From Ignavibacteria bacterium (GTDB lineage Bacteria; Bacteroidota; Ignavibacteria; UBA10030), in the NCBI GenBank assembly GCA_016873805.1, contig VGVZ01000011.1:1-64000 (forward strand): 64,000 nucleotides of DNA. The letters are read 5' to 3'. Shown piece after piece: positions 1 through 7,924 of the stretch. Position 1 is the stretch's first letter. Each line of letters begins with the position of its first letter. The translations under genes and the position numbers were made by a program. The notes below the pieces were generated by a model, which saw only the letters and a list, made by a program, of their open reading frames with translations, did not search any database and was not told the DNA's origin.

Positions 1-120
1 CGACCTATGGGCGGTACCTTCGTTAACCCGGCAAGTGCTGATCGGATCTATCACAACGTCTTTGGACTCTTAAACCACAACTGGAACAATCGCCCAGCTG
101 CTTTTACACATAACTCTTGA
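1..120 (+). other. Open frame entering from the left edge, unassigned
   Basis: Frame 1 is open from the first base to a TGA at 118-120, giving about 39 residues that I do not recognise. The following methyltransferase frame (frame 2) is open from 74, so the two frames overlap by about 47 bases. This could be the tail of an unrelated gene, or the upstream half of a frameshifted gene. The sequence before the window is needed to decide. Confidence 0.2.
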
Positions 121-205
121 CATTACCCAATTCCTGCCAGCCGTTACAGATAACTTACTTTGGTATGGCAAGGACAAAACGGTTACCAAGTTCAGGCAGA
201 CTTGG

Positions 206-2125
206 ATGTCCAAGGATTATCAACAAGCGGTAGAATCTGCCTTCACAAGATTTGAGGTTGACGGCGATGTCCTGGAGACACCTGTGGCTGAATCGGATGG
301 CGCAAGGCTTGTAATTCTCGATAATCTTACATCCCGAAGTGCAAGCACAACTACTACTCAAGCCATCAACGTCAACGGGAGTGAATTCCTGCCAAGAACT
401 GGCGGATGGAAAACAAACACGGTAGGACTTCATCGCCTTCTACGAGCTAACCGCCTCTTTCCAAAGGGCAACTCATTGCTATACAAGCGCTATTTCCATG
501 ATTTCGCGTACTCACCCACCACAAGTTTGTGGCGAGATACTCAATCAGGAGGAATTGGGAGAGAGGCAAACGTGTATGTTGTACAAACAAACACGAAAGT
601 CATTGAGCGTTGTCTTCTCATGACCACCGACCCCGGCGATCTTGTTCTCGATCCCACCTGCGGTAGCGGCACAACAGCGTATGTTGCCGAGCAATGGGGG
701 AGGCGGTGGATCACCATTGATACTTCACGTGTCGCTCTTGCACTTACCCGGACCCGGCTCATGGCCGCGAAGTATCCGTACTACCTCCTCGCAGATTCTC
801 CGGAGGGTGTGATGAAGGAGGCGGAGGTCTCTGGTCAGTTGCCCCCCGAGTCGCGCAAGTTCGAGTACGACATCAAGAAGGGCTTCATCTACAAGCGCGT
901 CCCACACATCACGCTCAAATCCATCGCCAACAACGAGGAGATTGACGTTATCCACGCCAAATGGCAGGAGAAGCTGGAGCCGACTCGAAAGGAACTGAAC
1001 AAGCTCCTCAAACAGTCATGGGAAGAGTGGCAAATTCCAAGAGAGGCCGACGACAAGTGGCCGGAGAAGGCAAAGCAACTGCATAAGGAATGGTGGAGCT
1101 ACAAACGTTCGCGTCAAAAAGAAATTGACGATTCCATTGCCCGTCGTGCCGATACGGAACTCCTTTACGACCAACCTTACGAAGACAACAAACGCATTAG
1201 AGTCACAGGCCCGTTTACGGTCGAATCGCTCTCGCCGCATCGCGTGCTCGCAACGGCAGACCTGCCTGCCGGTCAGGCAGGCGAGAACCTGGACGGAACT
1301 GTCTCGGAGCAAGAAGCGAAGAAACAGCAGGACTTCGTTTCGATGATTCTCGAGAATCTCCGTAAGGCCGGTGTGCAGAATACCATCAAGAACGAGCGGT
1401 TGAAGTTTGATCGGCTCGAATCGTTTGCGGGTGTGTGGCTTCACGCGCAGGGGGAGTACACAGAGAGCCCTTCGACAGGCTCAGGGCAAGCTCAGCGGAA
1501 ACGAGTCGCCGTGTCCATCGGCCCCGAGCACGGAACCGTCGGTCCTCAATTTGTCAAAGAAGCTGCAAAGGAAGCGGTGCAGGGTGTTGGCTTTGACCTT
1601 CTTATCATCTGCGGTTTCGCCTTTGACCCGCACGTTTCGGAAGAAGTCAAGCGGTACGGGAAGCTCACCGTCCAAACCGCCCGCATGAATCCAGACCTTG
1701 CGATGGGAGATGAACTGCTGAAGAAAACCGGCGCTGGCAATCTCTTCATGGTGTTCGGCGAGCCGGACATGGACGTGAAGAAGCAGAAGGACGGCAAGAT
1801 CGTCGTCGATATCAAAGGTTTGGACGTGTACGATCCGACCACGGGACAGATCCGCTCAAGCAGTACCGATGATATTGCCTGCTGGTTCGTTGACACGAAC
1901 TACAACGGCGAGAGTTTCTTTGTGCGTCACGCGTACTTTACGGGTAAGGACGAGCCGTACGAAAAGCTGAAGCGGGCTCTTCGCGCGGAGATAGACGAGG
2001 CGGCATGGTCAGCATTGTACTCGACGAAGAGCCGCCCGTTTGATTCGCCGGAAACCGGCAAGATTGCCGTCAAGGTCATCAACCACTACGGCGACGAGGT
2101 GCTGAAGGTGTTTGAGGTGAAGTAG
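206..2125 (+). CDS. Site-specific DNA methyltransferase, type III Mod-like, N-terminally incomplete
   Basis: The first 200 residues resemble the C-terminal half of a beta-class N6-adenine/N4-cytosine methyltransferase. The AdoMet-binding motif I reads DPTCGSGTT near residue 150 and is followed by a WITID strand. In this class the catalytic DPPY/NPPY motif lies upstream of motif I, and none is present here. The same frame is open from 74 (stop at 71-73), and codons from about 119 read DITQFLPAVTDNLLWYGKDK, which resembles the family segment preceding this point. Homology therefore runs past the first ATG and the N-terminus is lost or frameshifted. The long C-terminal region, ending in a KVFEVK tail, resembles the accessory domain of large Mod-like methyltransferases. 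Two palindromic repeats lie in frame inside it. Probably a non-functional remnant unless the missing part is upstream in another frame. No restriction partner is visible. Confidence 0.75.
   Translation: MSKDYQQAVESAFTRFEVDGDVLETPVAESDGARLVILDNLTSRSASTTTTQAINVNGSEFLPRTGGWKTNTVGLHRLLRANRLFPKGNSLLYKRYFHDFAYSPTTSLWRDTQSGGIGREANVYVVQTNTKVIERCLLMTTDPGDLVLDPTCGSGTTAYVAEQWGRRWITIDTSRVALALTRTRLMAAKYPYYLLADSPEGVMKEAEVSGQLPPESRKFEYDIKKGFIYKRVPHITLKSIANNEEIDVIHAKWQEKLEPTRKELNKLLKQSWEEWQIPREADDKWPEKAKQLHKEWWSYKRSRQKEIDDSIARRADTELLYDQPYEDNKRIRVTGPFTVESLSPHRVLATADLPAGQAGENLDGTVSEQEAKKQQDFVSMILENLRKAGVQNTIKNERLKFDRLESFAGVWLHAQGEYTESPSTGSGQAQRKRVAVSIGPEHGTVGPQFVKEAAKEAVQGVGFDLLIICGFAFDPHVSEEVKRYGKLTVQTARMNPDLAMGDELLKKTGAGNLFMVFGEPDMDVKKQKDGKIVVDIKGLDVYDPTTGQIRSSSTDDIACWFVDTNYNGESFFVRHAYFTGKDEPYEKLKRALRAEIDEAAWSALYSTKSRPFDSPETGKIAVKVINHYGDEVLKVFEVK
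1261..1281. repeat. In-frame palindromic repeat (8 bp arms)
   Basis: CCTGCCTG at 1261-1268 and CAGGCAGG at 1274-1281 form a perfect inverted repeat with a 5-base loop. It is translated in the methyltransferase frame as LPAGQAG without breaking the frame. The CCTGCCTGCC arm is shared with the core of the palindromic element at 20000-20132, so it belongs to a dispersed repeat family. Confidence 0.7.
1467..1487. repeat. Second in-frame palindromic repeat
   Basis: GCCCT at 1467-1471 and AGGGC at 1483-1487 flank the core TTCGACAGGCTC, and the repeat-like sequence continues to about 1496. It is read through in frame as a Ser/Gly/Gln-rich peptide (SPSTGSGQAQ) in the methyltransferase. From general knowledge, similar short repeats are widespread in many bacterial and metagenomic genomes. 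Confidence 0.55.
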
Positions 2126-2391
2126 CTCAGAAGAATAAGCACGGTTCGGATATGGCAATCTTTCCTTCCCCCGTAGTGGGCTTGAGGCCCGCTTTGAGAG
2201 TGTTTCGCCGGGCGAATTCAATTTCTGCCGGAGCGGATACGACGTCATAAGCGGGAGAGGATACTGCCTGTTGCTATCGGCGGAGAATCGTCTTGAAGGG
2301 CGGCTTTTGCGAATGAAGTAAACTATTTCCGTAGCAAACGAACTGGCGGCGTCTGAGATCCACACCACTTGGCCGTTGCACCACTCAATCA

Positions 2392-3594
2392 ATGCTTGTC
2401 ACCCGCGTCGTAGGTGATTGTCCAAAATGTAAAAGCCCCGCGTCCTTCGGTAACGTCTCGGTTTCCCAAGCGACTCTTACTCGCGGATGCCTGAATTGTG
2501 ATTTCTCTCAGCAATTCTGGCTTCCTCAATTGTCAAAACGTATCATTTACCTAGACCAGTCTTTTTTTTCACATGCTTTCCGAGCGCAGCTCACCGAGTT
2601 TGCAGAATGCGCCAAGATACTTTCTCAACTGGCACAGGATCAACTTATCGTATGTCCGATTTCGTGCGTCCATGAGACTGAAACCTACCAATGGAGATCC
2701 ACTCAACGGGAAGCACTCTGGAACTTCACGAAGAAAACTTCACGGGGCCACAGTTTCCTACCGACCTACAAGGTGAAAAGCACACAAATCCACCGGGCGT
2801 TCAAGCGATTTAGAGAGAACGCGTCGGAAGAATTTCCGTTGATTTCCTCGGATGCGTTGGAAGGCGACGTGAATCAATGGGATGATTATTTTTGGACCGA
2901 CGTTCCCGCAAGAGCGCTCAACATCGAATTGACCAGAAAACTGAAGGAAGAATCGACCGAAGAACTCGTTGAGCTATTTCCAGAATGGCGCCAGAATCCC
3001 ATGAGCTTTGAGGAGCACTGGAATGTGGAATTGCGAACCATGGCTCAGGAATACCTTCGCCTGTATGTATCCAAGATTCAACAACTGGCCAATGGCAATT
3101 TCGATGCGGCTCTATTCTCCCCCATCGACTCTAATATCGTCGAGATGCTCGCAAGAGACTTTGATGAGGGCATCTCGTTGTCTGAGCGATTCAACACAAT
3201 CGGCTCTTTCTTCGAATCGAAGTATTATGCAGAGGTTCCTTGTGAACATATTTCCTCAGGCTTGATGACCGTCCTCAGAGATTCCGTCAAAAGAGGCCAA
3301 TTTCAAAATGCTCGGAAAGCCAAGGACCAGATGAAGGGGATCTTCTTCGACCATGAGGCAATCTCGGCCTATGCGCCATATTGTGATGCCTTCTTTGTTG
3401 ACGGCGGCATGCTCGAAATGGTTCGCCACAGTAAACTCGACCTCGAGAAACGATTTCCCACAAGATTCTTTGCCAAGTCGAATTGGTCGGAATTGTTAAC
3501 TTATCTAGAATTGATTAGATCGGAAAAATCCGAAGAATTGTCACGCGCAATTCAGCTGGTGTATCCCAACTCGCCAAAGCGCGCAAAAGCTTGA
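2392..3594 (+). CDS. Zinc-ribbon plus PIN-like domain protein, unknown function
   Basis: A 400-residue protein I cannot assign to a named family. The N-terminus has two Cys pairs (C10, C13, C33, C36) consistent with a zinc ribbon. A hydrophobic strand ending in an aspartate follows (IIYLDQS, Asp55), typical of the first acidic residue of PIN-like nucleases. Near the C-terminus PYCDAFFVDGGM resembles the last conserved strand of PIN-like domains, where an acidic residue completes the metal site. The role as an RNase or DNase is inference. No antitoxin-like partner lies next to it; the neighbour upstream is the methyltransferase remnant, with about 265 bases between in which I see no gene. No clear Shine-Dalgarno precedes the ATG. 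Confidence 0.6.
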   Translation: MLVTRVVGDCPKCKSPASFGNVSVSQATLTRGCLNCDFSQQFWLPQLSKRIIYLDQSFFSHAFRAQLTEFAECAKILSQLAQDQLIVCPISCVHETETYQWRSTQREALWNFTKKTSRGHSFLPTYKVKSTQIHRAFKRFRENASEEFPLISSDALEGDVNQWDDYFWTDVPARALNIELTRKLKEESTEELVELFPEWRQNPMSFEEHWNVELRTMAQEYLRLYVSKIQQLANGNFDAALFSPIDSNIVEMLARDFDEGISLSERFNTIGSFFESKYYAEVPCEHISSGLMTVLRDSVKRGQFQNARKAKDQMKGIFFDHEAISAYAPYCDAFFVDGGMLEMVRHSKLDLEKRFPTRFFAKSNWSELLTYLELIRSEKSEELSRAIQLVYPNSPKRAKA

Positions 3595-3608
3595 CCCGCC
3601 GCAATACA

Positions 3609-3643
3609 ACAAAAATCCCGGCAGTCACACCGACTCCGGGATT
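3609..3643 (-). terminator. Rho-independent terminator after surE
   Basis: AATCCCGG (3614-3621) and CCGGGATT (3636-3643) form an 8 bp stem with a 14-base loop. On the minus strand the stem ends in a T5 run followed by GTTG, so it fits termination of surE after the repeat tract. It may work weakly for the plus-strand gene too. Confidence 0.65.
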
Positions 3644-3738
3644 CTTCTCACTTCTCACTTCTCACATCTCACTTCTCACTTCTCACATCTCACTTCTCAC
3701 CTCTCACTTCTCACCTCTCACTTCTCACCTCTCACTTC
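3643..3738. repeat. Short tandem repeat tract (CTTCTCAC/CTCTCAC-type units)
   Basis: About 95 bases of imperfect 7-8 base pyrimidine-rich units (TTCTCAC, ATCTCAC, CTCTCAC) sit between the two convergent genes. The tract overlaps the last codon and the TGA stop of surE (3732-3734). Such tracts change length by slippage, which here could alter the surE 3' end or the spacing to its terminator. Confidence 0.85.
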
Positions 3739-4571
3739 AACTTCTCCACCCCCCACGTCTTCAAAACTCCCATCGTCGGATAGTCGGTGAGGTCATATTG
3801 AATCGGCGAAACGGAGACATATTTGTGCGTGACCGCCCACTGATCCGCATCGTGACTCGTATCTGCCTCTTCGAGGTTACCGGTGAGCCAGAAATATTCT
3901 TTGTTGGCCGGATCGCGCCGCGCATCATAGATATCGGCCCAGATCGCCTTACCCTGACTCGTTACGAGGACACCGCGGATTTCTTTTTCGGGGATTGGGG
4001 GAACATTGACATTGAGGAGCGTTCCCTGAGGCAGCTGGTTTTTCGCGACAAGCTTCACAAGTTTGCGGGCCAACTTCGCGGCATAGCGAAAATCGGGAGG
4101 TCCGTAGGTCGTCAACGAGACCGCAATGGAAGGAATCCCAAGGATGGCCCCTTCGCGAGCCGCCGAGACTGTCCCGGAGTAAATGACGCTGATGGCAGTG
4201 TTGGCACCGTGATTGATCCCGGAGACAAGAATGTCCGGTTTTCGTTTCAACAACGCCCGCACAGCCAGTTTCACCGCATCCGCCGGCGTCCCCTCCACCG
4301 CGAATCCGAAAAACTTCCCGTTTTTCTGAAAGTTCTTGACCCGAAGCGGATAGTTCATCGTGATGGCGTGACCCACCGCACTCTGCTGTTTGTCAGGCGC
4401 CACAACCGTGACGGTTCCAATCTTCTTCAATTCCTTCACCAGCGCAAAGAGACCCGGGGCATCGATCCCATCATCATTGGAAACGAGAATCGATAAGTCC
4501 CGGCTCTGTGGCCTGTTCGATGTTGTGCCTGTCTTTTTCATATGGGTCAAAGGTATGGAAAATTGTCCCAT
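3732..4571 (-). CDS. surE: 5'-nucleotidase SurE
   Basis: Metal-dependent 5'/3'-nucleoside monophosphatase of the SurE survival-protein family, acting in the cytoplasm. The signature [12 protein letters not shown] lies near the N-terminus and supplies the metal-binding Asp-Asp; SGINHGANT supplies further active-site residues. Length is normal for the family. The first ATG gives a 25-30 residue N-terminal extension; an internal ATG at 4541 (residue 11) is an equally plausible start, and neither has a strong ribosome site. The gene is the last of a minus-strand group and is separated from the upstream lipoprotein gene by a terminator. Its stop lies inside a tandem repeat. Confidence 0.95.
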   Translation of the reverse strand: MGQFSIPLTHMKKTGTTSNRPQSRDLSILVSNDDGIDAPGLFALVKELKKIGTVTVVAPDKQQSAVGHAITMNYPLRVKNFQKNGKFFGFAVEGTPADAVKLAVRALLKRKPDILVSGINHGANTAISVIYSGTVSAAREGAILGIPSIAVSLTTYGPPDFRYAAKLARKLVKLVAKNQLPQGTLLNVNVPPIPEKEIRGVLVTSQGKAIWADIYDARRDPANKEYFWLTGNLEEADTSHDADQWAVTHKYVSVSPIQYDLTDYPTMGVLKTWGVEKLK

Positions 4572-4588
4572 GCTTCAATCCAAACAAA

Positions 4589-4619
4589 GAGCCCGCCCCG
4601 ACAGAGTCGAGGCGGGCTC
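4589..4619 (-). terminator. Rho-independent terminator between the lipoprotein gene and surE
   Basis: GAGCCCGCC (4589-4597) and GGCGGGCTC (4611-4619) make a perfect 9 bp GC-rich stem. On the minus strand it is followed by TTTGTTTGG. It lies just downstream of the lipoprotein stop at 4653, so surE is probably transcribed from its own promoter or by readthrough. Confidence 0.8.
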
Positions 4620-4652
4620 AGATGTGCACCGTCCACCGAAGATGTCCCGAGA

Positions 4653-5399
4653 CTATCCGTCCTTCTTCCCGTCCCTATTGTGGTCGCGGTAGATTCTTAT
4701 CGCTGTTCTCAGGTTGTCAGATATGATGTTTTCCTCTTTCGGGTCGGTCGGATCGACGAGGGTACCTGACGAGGTGCGAAACCATGAGGCCGAATTGATC
4801 GACAGCGTGGCATTTGCGACCGGCGACCCAGCGTCAACGACGAGAACTGGGTCAAGGTCGATCTTTTGCTTCGCATTGACGCGGGATCGGAACGTGAAGT
4901 TGCGCGGCGTTTCCCCCTTTCGATACACGATACCATCAATGATCATGCTGTACCTGTCACCCGTCATGAAGTCGAGGAATTGCGGCCTCTCAGACGATGG
5001 AAGTGCATTGTATGCCGCCGTGTCAAGGCGATGGATATCAAACTCGACGCGTCGATACGTGCCGAACGGCGCGTTTTGAACGCCGATTTCCTGAACTACC
5101 CCCGAGAGATTCAAATCGAGGACAAACGGGGAGGTGCGGAAGTTGCAGCTGTCGGCCTCTCCCTGAGTCTTGAACTTGATGTCTCTGAGGAGAAAACGCG
5201 CACGGAGGATCTGGATAGAGTCCACCACGCCGATTTCTTGGACAGCTGCGATCTTTCCCAATCCCCCGCTGTCACGCGAGTGATACGACGTCATTGAAAT
5301 ACTCCCCGCGGTCGCCGGATCGACGGTCGTATCGCATCCGCCAAGCAGGAGCGCCAGGAAGATCACTAGTACGATTGTGCGTAAGGCAGTTCTGTTCAT
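4653..5399 (-). CDS. Predicted lipoprotein, DUF4382-like
   Basis: A 248-residue protein with a type II signal peptide: basic start, hydrophobic core and lipobox LLGGC with Cys22. The mature part has repeated statements of the type GVVDSIQI and FGTYRRVEFDI, resembling the immunoglobulin-like DUF4382 family; that match is by impression only. The last residues DHNRDGKKDG fit a DxNxDGxxD calcium-binding loop as in EF-hand or dockerin-like repeats, ending at the C-terminus. Probably anchored in a membrane facing the periplasm or outside. Function unknown. It stands alone between panB and a terminator. Confidence 0.7.
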   Translation of the reverse strand: MNRTALRTIVLVIFLALLLGGCDTTVDPATAGSISMTSYHSRDSGGLGKIAAVQEIGVVDSIQILRARFLLRDIKFKTQGEADSCNFRTSPFVLDLNLSGVVQEIGVQNAPFGTYRRVEFDIHRLDTAAYNALPSSERPQFLDFMTGDRYSMIIDGIVYRKGETPRNFTFRSRVNAKQKIDLDPVLVVDAGSPVANATLSINSASWFRTSSGTLVDPTDPKEENIISDNLRTAIRIYRDHNRDGKKDG

Positions 5400-5502
5400 A
5401 CGTTCTCCATCGGTTGTTGATCATCTATTCCATACAACATAAACATCCCGATGGAAGGTGTGACTGCGATCACGGATTCCGAAAGGGGTGCATCAACGGC
5501 GG

Positions 5503-6327
5503 TCAGTAGCTTTCTTCGTCGGAGGGGAATTTCTTGTGCTGAACATCTTGCACATACGCGTGAACGGCGTTTCGAACCTCCTCAGCAAGTCGAGCGTACT
5601 TGCGGACAAATCGAGGATGGAATTCTTCGTACAGCCCAAGCATGTCGGAGACAACGAGGATTTGGCCATCGCACTGGACTCCGGCACCGATCCCGATCGT
5701 CGGGACGCGTACGGATCTGGTGATGCGCTTGGCAAGCGACGCTGGCACTTTTTCGAGGACAATCGAAAAGACCCCCGCCTCTTCGAGGATCTTCGCATCG
5801 TTGATGATTCGTTTGGCTTCATCCGACTCGACGCCGCGAGGCTGATACCCGCCGAACTGATGAATCGACTGCGGCATCAGGCCAAGGTGTCCCATCACCG
5901 GGATTCCAGCCCGCGTCGTGCGGCGGATCATGTCGGCAACGTGCTCTCCCCCCTCCACTTTGACTCCCCCGGCCCCTGTTTCTTTCATAATGCGGCCGGC
6001 ATTTCGGAATCCCTCCTCCGCGTTTGCCTGATACGTCATGAAGGGCATATCTGCAATCACAAGTGCGCGATTGATGCCGCGGACAACGGTGCGCGTGTGA
6101 TAGATTATTTCGTCAAGCGTAACCGGAAGCGTCGTCTCATGACCCTGGAAGACCATCCCCAGGGAATCGCCAACAAGGACAATATCGACACCGGCCTGAT
6201 CCAGAAGCTTTGCCGTGATGTAGTCGTAGGCGGTGAGACACGCGATCTTCTGCTTCTGCTCTTTCATCGACTGGATGGCACGCGTGGTCACGCGCTTCGC
6301 TGCCAGCGTATGCTTGTCGCTCTTCAT
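5503..6327 (-). CDS. panB: 3-methyl-2-oxobutanoate hydroxymethyltransferase (PanB)
   Basis: Transfers a hydroxymethyl group from 5,10-methylene-tetrahydrofolate to alpha-ketoisovalerate to give ketopantoate, the first step of pantothenate synthesis. Family signatures are present: ACLTAYDY at the start of the TIM barrel, DIVLVGDSLGMV, and the TLPVTLDEIIYH segment. The 274-residue length is typical. Its ATG overlaps the stop of the lipoyl transferase gene by 4 bases (ATGA), so it is translationally coupled as the last gene of the envelope operon. The other pantothenate genes (panC, panD, panE) are not in the window. Confidence 0.96.
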   Translation of the reverse strand: MKSDKHTLAAKRVTTRAIQSMKEQKQKIACLTAYDYITAKLLDQAGVDIVLVGDSLGMVFQGHETTLPVTLDEIIYHTRTVVRGINRALVIADMPFMTYQANAEEGFRNAGRIMKETGAGGVKVEGGEHVADMIRRTTRAGIPVMGHLGLMPQSIHQFGGYQPRGVESDEAKRIINDAKILEEAGVFSIVLEKVPASLAKRITRSVRVPTIGIGAGVQCDGQILVVSDMLGLYEEFHPRFVRKYARLAEEVRNAVHAYVQDVQHKKFPSDEESY

Positions 6328-7115
6328 TCCGCGATCTCCTCATGAAGCGGGCGTGCCACCGCTGCGCCCAGTGAATGGTTGTCGAATTCAATCGATAAGG
6401 CAAGTTCAAATCCTCTCCGAACCGCATGAGCAACTTCTGAATAACTCACGGATCTGCCGATGGCCGCGGAGAGATCGGCTGTCCGAGCCTGCATGATCTC
6501 CTCAAGCGTCTGACGATCCGTGACACGTGCCACATTGAGGTAGTTGGCGATCCGCCGGTGGTCCGGACCGAGGAGGATCGAACCGTGCTGAAGCACGACT
6601 TCCATCCCATCGCCCCGCTGGAATCGCCGTTGCGCGCTTCCCACGAGCTTCTTCCCCCCTACGGTAATTTCGTATTGAGTTGCGCTTGCATAGCATGCCC
6701 CTGACGCGGCTTCTCGATAGAACAATGGCAGATGCGGTTGAGCCGATTCGAGCGTCACATCCGCTCTGAGCAGGCGGAGTCCGGCCACAAGCCCCTGGCT
6801 GATCAACCGATACTCTGCGAGAACCGTTTTTGGAGCGGAGAGCATCGTCACGCTGTAGGTCAGCTCTTCGGAATGAAGGATTGCCCGACCGCCCGTGACT
6901 CTCCTCACGATGTCGAGTTGGTCGTGTTTCGCCTTTTCGAGATCGATAGAATCCAGCGACTGGTTTCGACCAAGCGAAATCGCGGGCGGATTCCAGCCAT
7001 AGACTCGAAGCGTGCAGATCTCGCCTCCGTTGAGAAGGTCTTGCGCGAGCTGTCCGTCGCGGGCCATGTTGACCTCGCCGGAGGCAAAACCGGAATCGAG
7101 GAATTGCCACTTCAT
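6324..7115 (-). CDS. Lipoate/octanoate transferase family protein (LipM/LplA-like)
   Basis: Member of the biotin/lipoate A/B protein ligase fold. It carries the RRVTGGRAILHSEELTYSV signature near residue 72-89 and GGKKLVGSAQ near residue 153-162, whose lysine is the active-site Lys of the family. Cys141 lies in a GACYAS context, at the place where LipM-type octanoyltransferases keep their catalytic cysteine. This favours octanoyl-ACP:protein transfer over ATP-dependent lipoate ligation. That distinction is inference. Coupled by 4-base overlaps with lpxA upstream and panB downstream. No lipA is seen in the window. Confidence 0.85.
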   Translation of the reverse strand: MKWQFLDSGFASGEVNMARDGQLAQDLLNGGEICTLRVYGWNPPAISLGRNQSLDSIDLEKAKHDQLDIVRRVTGGRAILHSEELTYSVTMLSAPKTVLAEYRLISQGLVAGLRLLRADVTLESAQPHLPLFYREAASGACYASATQYEITVGGKKLVGSAQRRFQRGDGMEVVLQHGSILLGPDHRRIANYLNVARVTDRQTLEEIMQARTADLSAAIGRSVSYSEVAHAVRRGFELALSIEFDNHSLGAAVARPLHEEIAE

Positions 7116-7903
7116 GAGCGGCTGTGACCGGGAATGATCCCGCGTTTGCTTGAGGAAATGAAGTCGATGATTTTCCCGACTTCGGGGATGTGGGAATTCT
7201 CTTTTCTCAGCTGGTCAACGGCTTGAGAGACATTGAGATGTGAACGGTAGATGATGCGATAGGCGAGATCGATTTGATCGATCGTCTCGCGCGAAAATCC
7301 GCGTCGACGCAGACCGATGAGATTCAATCCTTCGAACACGAGCGGAGTCTGACCCGCGAGAACGTACGGAGGAACATCTTTCACCACGCGAAACGCGCCA
7401 CCCACCAACGCGTGCTCCCCCACGCGGCAGAACTGATGCACGGGAGTAAGCCCGCCGATGATCACATGATCGTCCAGTCGGACATGTCCCGCAAGCGTCG
7501 CACAATTGGCCATAATGACATTGTTGCCGACGAAGCAATCGTGCGCCACGTGCGTATACGCCATGAGCAAGCAGTTGCTTCCAATGACGGTCTTTCCCGA
7601 TTCGATGGTTCCTCGATTCAATGCGGCAAACTCACGAACGACCGTGTCGTCGCCGATTTCAAGATTCGTCGCCTCTCCCCTGTACTTCAGGTCCTGCGGC
7701 GGGGACCCGACAGAGGCGGAATTGTGAATCTTGCATCTCCGACCGATGCGGGTTCGTTCGCCGATAAACGCGCTCGGTCCGATCCATGAATCATCTCCGA
7801 TCACCGCATCGTCCTCGATGACGACGTATGGTCCGATCGTGACGTTTTCTCCCAGGTGTGCTCGCGCACTGACGACTGCGGAAGGATGAATGTTTCGGCT
7901 CAT
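7112..7903 (-). CDS. lpxA: Acyl-ACP--UDP-N-acetylglucosamine O-acyltransferase (LpxA)
   Basis: First enzyme of lipid A synthesis, a cytoplasmic trimer with a left-handed beta-helix. Hexapeptide repeats fill the first two thirds, beginning IHPSAVVSARAHLG. The catalytic histidine lies in MAYTHVAHDC, and the C-terminal helical domain follows. Length of 263 residues is standard. It lies 21 bases downstream of lpxC/fabZ and overlaps the lipoyl transferase start, so it belongs to the same operon. Confidence 0.97.
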   Translation of the reverse strand: MSRNIHPSAVVSARAHLGENVTIGPYVVIEDDAVIGDDSWIGPSAFIGERTRIGRRCKIHNSASVGSPPQDLKYRGEATNLEIGDDTVVREFAALNRGTIESGKTVIGSNCLLMAYTHVAHDCFVGNNVIMANCATLAGHVRLDDHVIIGGLTPVHQFCRVGEHALVGGAFRVVKDVPPYVLAGQTPLVFEGLNLIGLRRRGFSRETIDQIDLAYRIIYRSHLNVSQAVDQLRKENSHIPEVGKIIDFISSSKRGIIPGHSRS

Positions 7904-7924
7904 GGACGTTGGTAGCGGAAGAGA

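Noticed and set aside
1-120. Programmed frameshift joining the left-edge frame with the methyltransferase
   Set aside because: No slippery site with downstream structure is visible, and the left-edge residues do not resemble the family segment expected there.
3643-3738. CRISPR array
   Set aside because: Units are 7-8 bases with no spacers; it is a simple tandem repeat.
3591-4496. Plus-strand frame of 301 codons over the repeat tract and surE
   Set aside because: Its N-terminus is the translated tandem repeat and the rest is the antisense of surE.
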